Assembly (NCBI GenBank): GCA_963728995.1
Contig: CAVSMD010000003.1
Span: 310,001-374,000 of the forward strand
Length of the DNA: 64,000 bases
Reading direction: 5' to 3'
Source of the DNA: FEN-1219 sp963728995
Lineage (GTDB): Bacteria; Pseudomonadota; Gammaproteobacteria; Steroidobacterales; Rariloculaceae
In this document: positions 44,061 through 51,712 of the stretch, piece after piece
How the letters are laid out: each line of letters opens with the position of its first letter
How positions within the stretch are numbered: position 1 is the stretch's first letter
The notes under the pieces: model-generated
Databases searched by the model: none
Seen by the model: only the letters and a program-made list of their open reading frames with translations
Told to the model about the DNA's origin: nothing
Position numbers and translations under genes: made by a program

Positions 44061-45197
44061 TCACCGTTGCAGGGACAAGCTGTCGCTCAACGCTTGGCTC
44101 GCGGCCATGTCCCTCAGGGTGCGCGAGACGTCCTCTATCGACACGTCGTAAATCGTCGAGGTGCGGATGTCCTGGTTGTCGCGAGTGTTCTGAATGATCG
44201 TCCCGAGTCCGAATGCGCCGGCGTTCAACAGCTCGGGGCCGAGCAGGTTGCGGTCGCCGTTCTGAATGACGAGCGGCCGCATCGTGCCGAGCGCCGCGGG
44301 ATCGATCCCCCGAGTCAAGTCGTCGATTCTGAGCGAGCTGCCGGGCTGCTCCTCGCCGTTGATCGTCGCGGTGCGTGTGAGCCCGATCGCCACGTTCATG
44401 CCGTTCGGGAGCTGTAGGCCCGCGCGCATGTTGCCGAGGTGGTCGGCGTCGACGGCCGTCGCGAACAGCGGCTCCTCCTTCGAGCGCGGCAACGGCAGCC
44501 TCTCGATTTGATTGTCGCTCGCGGCGCGCGGACCGGCCGCCGCGGAATCGAGCAGTGTCTCGAGGTCGCGACGCTGTCGTTCCATCGACGCCCGCTCGGC
44601 CTCGAGCGCGTCACGCTGCCGCTCGAGCGCCTCGAGCTCCGTGGAGAGCTGCTTGCCTTGATCGGTGAACGATTGCCACTGCTGCTCGAGCGCGTGCCGC
44701 TGCTCGCCGATCGCGAGCAGCTCGCGCTCCACGGCGGGGCCGCGCGACTGAGCCGCCACGAGCGCTTCGCGCTCGGCGTCGACCTTCCCGAGCGCAGCGC
44801 GCAGCTCGGCGCTCTGCGCGCTCAAGTCGGACTGCTGTGACTCGAGCTCGGCATGACGCGACGCGAAGGCAGTGAGCTCGGCCTGGAGCTCTGCGCTTTT
44901 TGCCACGAAGCGCTCGCGCTCGACCTTGAGCTCGGCGCGTGCCGCGTCCAGTTTCTCGATCTCCGTCCGAACCATCGACTGCAAAGCACCGATCGTGCTC
45001 TCGCGCGAGCGGTCGAGCAGGCTCGTGTGAGCGCCGCCGAGCCATACGAGCGCGGCGCCCACGACGATGGCGGTTGTCGCACCCGCGCGCGTCCAGCGGC
45101 GCTTCGCGAGCTTGCGGCGTTGCGCGCGACCGAGCGCCGTGTAGTTCGCGACGATCTGATCGACGTCGATCGGGCCAGTTCGCAATGTGCGGCGCAT
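44061..45197 (-). CDS. Membrane-anchored coiled-coil protein with C-terminal module shared with its neighbours
   Basis: I do not recognise a named family. The 378-residue protein has a basic N-terminus, one membrane helix at about residues 39-57 (AGATTAIVVGAALVWLGG), a long coiled coil at about 60-225, and a globular C-terminal domain. That domain includes LQLPNGMNVAIGLTRTATIN and ends with GTIIQNTRDNQDIRTSTIYD. The last segment resembles the C-termini of three other proteins of this operon. It may span the periplasm and present this module to the exported repeat proteins. GGAG lies about 10 nt before the ATG, which follows the protease stop by one base. Confidence 0.65.
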   Translation of the reverse strand: MRRTLRTGPIDVDQIVANYTALGRAQRRKLAKRRWTRAGATTAIVVGAALVWLGGAHTSLLDRSRESTIGALQSMVRTEIEKLDAARAELKVERERFVAKSAELQAELTAFASRHAELESQQSDLSAQSAELRAALGKVDAEREALVAAQSRGPAVERELLAIGEQRHALEQQWQSFTDQGKQLSTELEALERQRDALEAERASMERQRRDLETLLDSAAAGPRAASDNQIERLPLPRSKEEPLFATAVDADHLGNMRAGLQLPNGMNVAIGLTRTATINGEEQPGSSLRIDDLTRGIDPAALGTMRPLVIQNGDRNLLGPELLNAGAFGLGTIIQNTRDNQDIRTSTIYDVSIEDVSRTLRDMAASQALSDSLSLQR

Positions 45198-45198
45198 G

Positions 45199-45900
45199 TC
45201 AAAATTCTCCGAGGCGCGGAAGATTCACTGTGAGCGTCGCGAGATCGTCGGCGCCCAAGGCCGTCCCGAGCGGCGCTCGGGCGAGGTGCTGCCACTGCGC
45301 CTCCGTGTTGAAGAATTTCCGGCCGACCTCAGACTTGTTCTTGATGATGAACAGCACGCCGTTGTCCCACATTTGCTCGAACTCGGCGCGCGCGACGAGG
45401 CGCGTGCCGAGTGCCGGGTCGCCGAGCAGCACGCTGTCGCGGCGGACGCCCTTGACGACCACGAAGTGCCGGTAGCCTCGGTAGTCGATCAGCGCTATCG
45501 CGGGGATTCCGGCATCCGCGAGCGTCGCGAGATCGGCCTGATAGCCGTCCGCGTCGTAGCCGATTTTGGCGAGATAGGTCTTCATGTCGAGCAGCGAGAA
45601 GCCCGCCTGTTGGATCTTTGCCTGGTCGCCGTGCTCGTACATGTCGCGAAACGCGGTCATCTCATCGATCGCGTAGTCGTAGTGGAACGTCAGCAACGTC
45701 GCGAGCGCCGCGGAGCCGCAGCTGAAATCGAACTGCTGTCGAACCACTTCGCGAAATTTCCGCTCCGACATGCTCGCTGTCGGAACGTTGACGACGCCTT
45801 CGGAACCGGGAAGCCAGACGGTTCCGGCGCGCGCGGGGGTTGCAGTGAGCCATGCGCTCGCCGCCAGACTCGTCGCCAACACCCATCTGCGTGCGCTCAT
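45199..45900 (-). CDS. C39-family cysteine protease, FapD-like, exported
   Basis: Papain-like C39 peptidases cut leader peptides in bacteriocin exporters; a periplasmic relative, FapD, belongs to the fap amyloid operon. I choose the ATG ending at 45900 because a GAGGTGAGGGG ribosome-binding region precedes it. The 233-residue product starts with a signal peptide (MSARRWVLATSLAASAWLTA, cleavage after ARA). The catalytic triad is visible: Cys61 in QQFDFSCGSAALATLL, His145 in YRGYRHFVVVKGV and Asp161 in LLGDPALG, with the oxyanion Gln before Cys. It has no transporter domain. It likely processes or regulates export of the two repeat proteins encoded upstream. Confidence 0.85.
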   Translation of the reverse strand: MSARRWVLATSLAASAWLTATPARAGTVWLPGSEGVVNVPTASMSERKFREVVRQQFDFSCGSAALATLLTFHYDYAIDEMTAFRDMYEHGDQAKIQQAGFSLLDMKTYLAKIGYDADGYQADLATLADAGIPAIALIDYRGYRHFVVVKGVRRDSVLLGDPALGTRLVARAEFEQMWDNGVLFIIKNKSEVGRKFFNTEAQWQHLARAPLGTALGADDLATLTVNLPRLGEF

Positions 45901-45938
45901 CCCCTCACCTCGGCTGCACCGTCGCGCGCGGTGCGCCG

Positions 45939-46328
45939 TCAAGGCGCTACCGACACGTTCACGATCGTCGAGTTCTGAATCAGCACGTTGTTGCCGGTGT
46001 TCTGGATCGTGCTCACGAGCCCGGCCGCGCCTGAAAGCGCCGCACCGCCGATCGAGTTGCCGCCCGTCGTCGTGTTGATCGCGGCGTTGCCTGCAACCAC
46101 GCCGTTCTGCGTGGGCGCGTTCACCGTGATCTTGTCGATCTCGAGCTTCGCCTTGGCCCGCTGCTCGCCGAGCGCGTCGGCGCTGAGTGGCTTGGCCGCG
46201 CCGAGCGACAGGCTCGGCGGCGCCAGAGGGACCGCGGCCGGCGGCCGGGCTTGATCGTCGGCGCCGGCGCTCATGGCGAACGTGACGGCGAGGACACCCA
46301 CGAACGCTGCAAAGATTCCGCTGGTCAC
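45939..46328 (-). CDS. Small exported protein of the secreted-repeat module
   Basis: A 129-residue protein with a signal peptide (MTSGIFAAFVGVLAVTFAMS, cleavage near AGA), a short Pro/Leu/Lys region, and an Asn/Thr/Gly-rich C-terminal half with NAAINTTTGGNSIGGAAL. The end, GLVSTIQNTGNNVLIQNSTI, matches the final segments of the two large repeat proteins. It could be a minor amyloid subunit or nucleator, comparable in role to FapB or FapE, but this is inference. It lies after a strong hairpin and 38 bp before the protease start. Confidence 0.65.
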   Translation of the reverse strand: MTSGIFAAFVGVLAVTFAMSAGADDQARPPAAVPLAPPSLSLGAAKPLSADALGEQRAKAKLEIDKITVNAPTQNGVVAGNAAINTTTGGNSIGGAALSGAAGLVSTIQNTGNNVLIQNSTIVNVSVAP

Positions 46329-46353
46329 GGTTGTCTCCTACTCGCGGGAGAGT

Positions 46354-46381
46354 GCCGGGCGGCAGTTGCGCGCCGCCCGGC
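46354..46381 (-). other. Strong intercistronic hairpin in the secreted-repeat operon
   Basis: GCCGGGCGGC pairs perfectly with GCCGCCCGGC (10-bp stem, 8-nt loop) in the 83-bp gap between the second repeat protein and the small exported protein. No T-run follows, so it is not a canonical terminator. In this position it could protect the upstream mRNA from 3' decay and let the two repeat proteins be made in excess of the export machinery. Confidence 0.6.
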
Positions 46382-46411
46382 TTAATCCCAGTCGCGAGAT
46401 TCGCAACGCCA

Positions 46412-47476
46412 TCACTGCAGAGCTTCGATGTTCGCTTGAACGTTGACGCTCTGCTGGATGAGGCTGTTGTTGCCCAGGTTCTGTCCGACCACGTTGATGC
46501 CCGCGCTGTCGGCGAACGAGTCCGTGATGCTGTTGCTCGTCGACTGGCTCGCGTGCCAGCTCGCCTCGACCGACACGGTGTTGCCCGAAACGCTCGCGTC
46601 GAGCTTCGAGGTGTTCACCGCGATGTTGCCGAGCGTGACGCTGTTGTCGATGGACGCCGAGCTCCCCGCACCGTTCGCCGCAACGCCGCCAAACGCCGCG
46701 TCCGCCGAGCTGTTCGTGGAGTTGTCGGAGTTGTCGGAGTTGTTGCTCTTGTCCACGCTCGCGGTCCCCGTGCCGTTGACGGCCGCCGCGAACCCACCGG
46801 CCGAAGCCTTGTTGGCCTGCGAGTTATCGCTGTTGTCCACGGTGGCCGAGCCGCCACCGTTCGCGGCCGCGCTCTTGTAGTCGGCGCCCGCTTTGCTGTT
46901 GTCCGACTCGTCGGTCTTCGACACCGAAGCCGTACCGCCGTTGTTCGCGACGACCGCCCCGGCAACGCCCGCGGCTCCGCTCGTCTCCGAGCTGTCCGTG
47001 TTGTTGGAGCCGAGGTTGCCATTGTTGTTCAACGAATCGCTCACGCTCACGGCGGTCGAGCCGTCGGCCGCCGACGCCGCGCCGTTATCGGAGCTCACCG
47101 TGCTCGAGACGCTGTTGTCCGAGCTGTCGGTATTGTCCGAGAACGCCGTGTTGTTCGACGCCACGTTGCCGTTGTTGTTCAGCGAGCTCTCGAGACCCAC
47201 GGCGATGCTGTCGTCGGCCGCCGAGGCGCTGCTGTTGTCCGATGACGCATCGTTCGTGAGCGTCTTCGTCTCGGTGCTGCTGTAGTCGCTCGAGGCGCTG
47301 AACGTGGAGTCGGCGCTATTCGTGGTCGTCACGGTGGCCGTGCTGCCGTCGTTCGCCAGAGCCGAGCCGACGCCCGCGCCATTGAGGTTGTTGTCGCTGC
47401 CGTCCGCAAACGCGTAGGCCCCCATGGTGAGCAGGGCCGCGCCGGCGACGAGCTTGAGCTTGGTTGCGTTGTTCAT
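46412..47476 (-). CDS. Secreted Ser/Asn/Asp/Gly repeat protein 2, amyloid-like
   Basis: The 354-residue protein starts with a signal peptide (MNNATKLKLVAGAALLTMGA, cleavage after AFA). It is then built almost entirely from small polar residues. Two modules of about 50 residues each begin DN(G/S)xASAADxS and contain SLNNNGN (about residues 78-175). Next come four units of about 28-34 residues with NGxGxAxVDxSDNS patterns (175-295). A C-terminal domain holds VTLGNIAVNTSKLD and GINVVGQNLGNNSLIQQSVN. Cys is absent. Low-complexity repeats with Asn/Gln/Ser near the end are typical of functional amyloids. It is clearly paralogous to the next gene upstream. Confidence 0.75.
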   Translation of the reverse strand: MNNATKLKLVAGAALLTMGAYAFADGSDNNLNGAGVGSALANDGSTATVTTTNSADSTFSASSDYSSTETKTLTNDASSDNSSASAADDSIAVGLESSLNNNGNVASNNTAFSDNTDSSDNSVSSTVSSDNGAASAADGSTAVSVSDSLNNNGNLGSNNTDSSETSGAAGVAGAVVANNGGTASVSKTDESDNSKAGADYKSAAANGGGSATVDNSDNSQANKASAGGFAAAVNGTGTASVDKSNNSDNSDNSTNSSADAAFGGVAANGAGSSASIDNSVTLGNIAVNTSKLDASVSGNTVSVEASWHASQSTSNSITDSFADSAGINVVGQNLGNNSLIQQSVNVQANIEALQ

Positions 47477-47525
47477 TGAGCTGATCCCTATGTATGTCTG
47501 TTGGAGTTGACTGACGTCGCGGTCG

Positions 47526-48584
47526 TTACTGAATGTTCGCTTGGACGTTCACGCTCTGCTGAACCGCCGCCGATTGGCCGAGGTTCTGAGCCGCGACGCT
47601 GATGCCGGCTGCGCCGGCGAACGAGCCGCTGACGTCGTTCGTCGTCGTCTGATCCGACTTGAACGCCGATACGGTGGTGGCATTGTCCGCGACGGTGGAG
47701 CCGAGGACGTTGGTGTTCACCGCTATCGCACCGAGTGTCACCGCGTTGTTCTGCGACGCCGTGCCGCCGCCATTCGCGGCAGCACCGCCCTTGAACGCCG
47801 CCGCCGCGCTGTTCACGGAGTTATCGGAGTTGTCGGAGTTGTCGCTCGCGTCGACGGTCGCGGTGCCGCCACCGTTCACGGCCGCGCCACCGAACGTGGC
47901 TTCGGCCTTGTCGGATGTCGAATTGTCGCTGTTGTCGGCCGACGCCGTGCTGCCCTCGCCGTTTGCCGCGGCCGAGCCGCCAGCGGCCAACGAGCGGCTG
48001 TTGTCGGATCCGTCGACTTCAGTGCGCGACGCTTCTCCGTCCTTGTTCGCGACGACGGCACCCGCTGCGCCGAACGCTGCGCTGTCGACCGACTCGTCGC
48101 TGTTACCCGAGAAGCGGTTCAGATTGCCGTTGCCGCTGCCCGTGCTCGCAACCGACGTGCTTCCGTCTGCCGCCGACGCCGAGCCGTTGTCCGACGTCAC
48201 GACGCTCGTGACGCTGTTGTCCGAGTCGTCGAGGTTGCCGGAGCCGAGCGTGTTGCCCGAGCGTGCGTTGAGGTTGCCGTTGCCCGACCCGAGCGCCGTG
48301 ACGGCGAGACTACCATCCGCCGCGGATGCCGAATTGTTGTCGGACGTGGAAGTGTTGTCCTTCGAGGAGGAGGCTTCCTTCGTGACGGTCACGTCCTTCG
48401 AGACGTCCGAAGTGACGCTGTTTTCGGTCGAGACGGTGGCTTCCGAGTCCTCGTTCGCGAGGGCGGATCCGAGCGCCGCCGTGTTGCCGCTGTTGTCGAC
48501 CGAGCCGCCCCGGTGCTCGTCCGCGAGCGCGCTGAGCGAAAACGCGACTGCGGCGGCGACGAGGCTCAGTTTGAGCTTGTTCAT
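47526..48584 (-). CDS. Secreted Ser/Asn/Asp/Gly repeat protein 1, amyloid-like
   Basis: First gene of the minus-strand module. I choose the ATG ending at 48584 (MNKLKLSLVAAAVAFSLSAL, a signal peptide cleaved after ALA), which gives 352 residues; the in-frame upstream extension is not signal-like. The order of parts is the same as in its paralogue. Two DNxSASAADGS modules carry SGNGNLN instead of SLNNNGN. They are followed by four units with NGxG...DNSDNS patterns, one reading TVDASDNSDNSDNSVNSA. The C-terminal domain has VTLGAIAVNTNVLG and GISVAAQNLGQSAAVQQSVN. No Cys. It is probably a fibre or matrix protein exported by Sec and then through the FapF-like barrel. Confidence 0.75.
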   Translation of the reverse strand: MNKLKLSLVAAAVAFSLSALADEHRGGSVDNSGNTAALGSALANEDSEATVSTENSVTSDVSKDVTVTKEASSSKDNTSTSDNNSASAADGSLAVTALGSGNGNLNARSGNTLGSGNLDDSDNSVTSVVTSDNGSASAADGSTSVASTGSGNGNLNRFSGNSDESVDSAAFGAAGAVVANKDGEASRTEVDGSDNSRSLAAGGSAAANGEGSTASADNSDNSTSDKAEATFGGAAVNGGGTATVDASDNSDNSDNSVNSAAAAFKGGAAANGGGTASQNNAVTLGAIAVNTNVLGSTVADNATTVSAFKSDQTTTNDVSGSFAGAAGISVAAQNLGQSAAVQQSVNVQANIQ

Positions 48585-48794
48585 GTCCCTAATTTCTCCC
48601 GTGTGAAATTGACTTAAGGCCCCGTCGGCCGCGCAGGTTGGAGCCCTCGAGGGCAGACGGCCCGGCGCTTCCGCACTGAGGCACACAGTACCCGTCCCGT
48701 CCACCCGTACAATTCCCGGGAACGGACCATCTATGGTGATCTCCCAGAACGGGTACCCCAGGATTGGGGGGCTTGCCCGACCGGATTAATGTTC

Positions 48795-48816
48795 AAACGT
48801 GATCGACATCACACTT
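48795..48816. promoter_or_regulatory. CRP/Clp/Vfr-type binding site, near consensus
   Basis: The 22-bp sequence AAACGTGATCGACATCACAC plus TT matches the E. coli CRP consensus at 18 of 22 positions and keeps both recognition halves (CGTGA and TCACA, N6 spacer). Either operon of the divergent pair could be controlled from it. The plus-strand TSS would lie at least 60 bp downstream; the leftward start is not identified. Confidence 0.7.
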
Positions 48817-48826
48817 CAGTCTCGAT

Positions 48827-48848
48827 TATTGTGATGTCATTCGCAGAC
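48827..48848. promoter_or_regulatory. Second, weaker CRP-type site
   Basis: The core TGTGA-TGTCAT-TCGCA (48830-48845) has one perfect half-site and one with a single mismatch. Its centre is 32 bp from the first site, about three helical turns, so two dimers would bind the same face of the DNA. This supports tandem regulation by a CRP-family protein. Confidence 0.5.
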
Positions 48849-48954
48849 CGCCGCGTCGATAGGCGCGCCGGCCGAGAATCGAAGAACAAGATTGCCCGCG
48901 CGTAACCGGGTGCCGCCTTCGGTCCCGTTTCCGCACGACAACAACGAGAGGACG

Positions 48955-49644
48955 ATGGAGCTCAGTCCCACCGACGCCCGCCTGAAGTCGATCGGCGACA
49001 TCGACCTGTACAAGACCGACGAGAAGTACAACTTCAGACTGACCGATATCCTGCGCAAGCGCCAACGGCCCTTGCTGATGTTGATCGACCGGGACGGCAA
49101 TGTCCTCTACACGTCGGTTCCCGCGGCGGCAAACGACGCCACGCGCACCATCGACGCCGGCTCTGCGCAGCGGCTCATGGCCGATGCCCTCGTCGAGGTG
49201 CAGCGGCTGTTCAAGCAGCAGCAGATGCCGGTGTCCTCCATCGTCCAGCAGCTCACGATCAACAAGCCGGGCGAGCGTTGCGCCCTGATCATCCTGGGCA
49301 ACGAATTCTATTGCTTGCGTCTGTTCTCGATGCAGGACGGACAAGGCGGACGCGGTGACGTGTTCGCGGCACTGATCGAGCCCATCAGCAAGCCGAAGGC
49401 GGAGCAGCTCGAAATGGCGAAGGCGAAGGGCCTGTTCCGGTTGTCCAAGCGAGAGCTCGATGTGCTGAACGCGCTGATCTCAGGAAGCACCGACAAGGAG
49501 ATCGCCGCGAAGCTCACCGTCACCGTCGATACGGTGCGCGCATACCAGAAATCTATCCGAGCCAAGCTCGGCGCGAAGACCCGCACGGCGATCGTCTCGA
49601 TCGTCCATGGGCTACAAGCGGAAGGATTCACCGGCGGCGGCTAG
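48955..49644 (+). CDS. LuxR-family transcription factor with PAS-like N-terminal domain
   Basis: The 229-residue protein starts at the ATG at 48955 (MELSPTDARLKSIGDIDLYK), 6 nt after GAGAGG. Residues ~30-170 look like a small-ligand or PAS-type sensor fold (PLLMLIDRDGNVLYTS, CALIILGNEFYCLRLFSM, DVFAALIEPIS). No receiver Asp motif or autoinducer-type domain is seen. The C-terminal LuxR helix-turn-helix is clear: LSKRELDVLNALISGSTDKE and IAAKLTVTVDTVRAYQKSIR. It is divergent from the repeat-protein operon and probably regulates it. It is followed 27 bp later by the FHA gene. Confidence 0.85.
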   Translation: MELSPTDARLKSIGDIDLYKTDEKYNFRLTDILRKRQRPLLMLIDRDGNVLYTSVPAAANDATRTIDAGSAQRLMADALVEVQRLFKQQQMPVSSIVQQLTINKPGERCALIILGNEFYCLRLFSMQDGQGGRGDVFAALIEPISKPKAEQLEMAKAKGLFRLSKRELDVLNALISGSTDKEIAAKLTVTVDTVRAYQKSIRAKLGAKTRTAIVSIVHGLQAEGFTGGG

Positions 49645-49671
49645 ACGAAAAACAACACGGAATCGAAGCCA

Positions 49672-51663
49672 ATGAAAACCATAAACGATGCCGATGATTC
49701 TGACCACGACCTCACGGAACTCGACACGGGCGAATACCCGTCCATCAAGGAAGTCGAGACGCCGACCGTCGAGCCGCTGAACGGCAGGCATCACGCGCAA
49801 GCCGACAACGGAAAGGCGGCGTTCTGGCTGAACCATCTAGAGAGCGAAATCAATCGGCTACACGAGAGATGGCACAGCATCGATGGCGAGTTCAAGCTGC
49901 GCGAGAAGCACATTGCGGAGCTGCGCGAGGAGCTCGAGACACGCGAGGCGAGCGTCGAGAAGCTCACGACGGAGCTCGGCAATGCGGCGGATGCTCTGAA
50001 GACCGCGGACGAACGGATCGCAGCGAAGGAAGCCGAGATCGCCGGCTTGATCGACGGCGGGAAAGAGCGCGACCGCAAGATCGAGGAGTTCGTGGCGTCG
50101 GTCGAAGAAGCGGGACGCCGCCATGAGGCGCTAGAAGGCACGTTGAAACGCGCGCAGACCGAAGTCGCGCGACTCGAAGGCGCGGTGCGTCAAGAGCGCG
50201 AGACCGCGGCCGGAGTCGGCGAGCTGAACGAGGAGCTTCTGGCCGAGCAAGGGCGCCTGCGCCTCAAGCTCCAGGATCTCGAAACCTACATCGACGGTCG
50301 TCATCAGAGCTGGTCCGAGCTGAAAGCTCAGCTCACGAACTACAAGGATGCGCTGGTCGGAATGGAGCGCACGCTTAAAGCGCGTGACGCGGCCGTTGCA
50401 CGTTTCGACGAGGAGAAGCGCCAGCTCGCGGCGCGAATCCTCGATCTCGAGCGGCAATGCTCGGAGCTGACTGGCAGACGCAAGGAGCGTGAGGTCGCTT
50501 ATCAAGAGCTACAGCAGAAGCTCGCCGAACATTTCGAAGCGACGGAGCAGCTTAAGGCGGACCACGCGAGCCGAGCAAAGGAGACGGAGGAGGCACTCGC
50601 CAAGGCCGGCAACAATCAAAAGCTCATCGAGTCGCTGGAGCGCGGCATCACGCGGCGGGATGACAACCTGGTCGCGCTCGGCGCCGAGATCGAGCAACAG
50701 AAAGCGGCCGTCGAGGAGCTCACGGCGGCGAAAGAGAAGCTCGCGAAGCGTGCCGAGGAGCTCGAGAAGACGCTGCAAGAACGGACTCTGCAAGCGCAGG
50801 GGCTGCGCGAGGAGCTGCGGGCGAGCCACGATCAGCTGCGGACCGCGAAAGATCAGCTCAAGGATCGCGCCGCGGAGCTCGAGGCGAGCCATGACCTGGC
50901 ACAAGCGAAGGCGCAGCTCGCGACAAAGCTCGACCAAGAGCTGCGGGCCCTCGAGAAGGAAGCGGCCGACGTACGCAGCGACTTGGCTCGCCTCGAGGCG
51001 CATTCGAGCGAGCTCGGTGAGCTGCGCAGTGAGACGCTCGCCGAAAACGAGCGGCTGAAAGCCGAGATCACCGCACAACAGGAGCTCATCGCGAGCCTCG
51101 AGGCCGAGCTGCGTTTGAAGCAGGCCACGACCGATCTGCTCGAGCGCAACATCGGCCGCATCACGGACCTCGGCGCGAGCCTGGCCGCCTTGGATCGCAA
51201 CCTGGACGGTGCCGACGAGAAGCGACTGGACGACCCGTTCATCGAGACGATCGCCTCGGAGCAGCGCAACACCGACGCATCGCAGGAGATGCTCTCCTTC
51301 GACCTGCTCGCCGGCGATCAGAAGGGCGGCGACGTGGTCGACGTCGGGGAACCTCTCGCCGGTCCGGCGACGCGCAAGCTCATTGCGCTCGTCGGTGACC
51401 TAGACGTCGACTATCCGCTGATCAAGAAAGAGATGACCATCGGCCGCGGGCATGACAGCGACATTCGCATCGCGAGCCATTACATCAGTCGCGTCCACGC
51501 AAAGGTGAGCACGAGTGGCATCGGCACGATCATCGAGGACGCGGGCAGCAAGAACGGCATCCTCGTGAACTCAGAGCGCGTGCACAAGCGCGTGCTTCGC
51601 GACGGCGACATTGTGAATCTCGGCGGCGAGCTCAAGTTGCGCTTCGTCGACGCAGCACCTTGA
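49672..51663 (+). CDS. Long coiled-coil protein with C-terminal FHA domain
   Basis: The 663-residue protein has an acidic N-terminus and an almost continuous Glu/Lys/Ala/Leu coiled coil at about residues 50-525. The C-terminal FHA domain (about 565-663) carries the conserved residues: IGRGHDSDIRIASHYISRVH, then EDAGSKNGILVNSERV. FHA domains bind phosphothreonine peptides. No signal peptide or membrane segment is present, so it is cytoplasmic, perhaps a scaffold at the cell pole or at the secretion base. It lies in the same operon as the LuxR-type regulator and ends 49 bp before the convergent fliJ stop. Confidence 0.85.
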   Translation: MKTINDADDSDHDLTELDTGEYPSIKEVETPTVEPLNGRHHAQADNGKAAFWLNHLESEINRLHERWHSIDGEFKLREKHIAELREELETREASVEKLTTELGNAADALKTADERIAAKEAEIAGLIDGGKERDRKIEEFVASVEEAGRRHEALEGTLKRAQTEVARLEGAVRQERETAAGVGELNEELLAEQGRLRLKLQDLETYIDGRHQSWSELKAQLTNYKDALVGMERTLKARDAAVARFDEEKRQLAARILDLERQCSELTGRRKEREVAYQELQQKLAEHFEATEQLKADHASRAKETEEALAKAGNNQKLIESLERGITRRDDNLVALGAEIEQQKAAVEELTAAKEKLAKRAEELEKTLQERTLQAQGLREELRASHDQLRTAKDQLKDRAAELEASHDLAQAKAQLATKLDQELRALEKEAADVRSDLARLEAHSSELGELRSETLAENERLKAEITAQQELIASLEAELRLKQATTDLLERNIGRITDLGASLAALDRNLDGADEKRLDDPFIETIASEQRNTDASQEMLSFDLLAGDQKGGDVVDVGEPLAGPATRKLIALVGDLDVDYPLIKKEMTIGRGHDSDIRIASHYISRVHAKVSTSGIGTIIEDAGSKNGILVNSERVHKRVLRDGDIVNLGGELKLRFVDAAP

Positions 51664-51712
51664 GCGCCTTCCACCGTCTCTTGGGCTCAGCTCAGCGGGT
51701 CGGGCTTCAGCG

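Larger units (their letters stand above)
48585..48954 (-). promoter_or_regulatory. Divergent control region between the repeat-protein operon and the LuxR-FHA operon
   Basis: This 370-bp region has no supported gene. It carries two CRP-family sites (listed separately), a palindrome TTCCCGGGAA (48713-48722) and a second, CCAT-CT-ATGG (48727-48736). Both lie within about 150 bp of the repeat-protein start and could be operators. I could not assign -10 and -35 boxes for the leftward operon with confidence. For the rightward operon, GAGAAT at 48874-48879 is a possible -10 box about 40 bp past the second CRP-like site. Confidence 0.5.

Noticed and set aside
46700..48360. Short tandem DNA repeats that might be a CRISPR array
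   Set aside because: The repeats are in frame, of variable length and encode DNS/NGGG peptide units within two genes; there are no regular spacers and no cas genes.
48892..48954. Earlier in-frame start for the LuxR-type regulator
   Set aside because: The extension (MPARNRVPPSVPFP...) is low-complexity and lacks a ribosome-binding site, whereas GAGAGG precedes the ATG at 48955.
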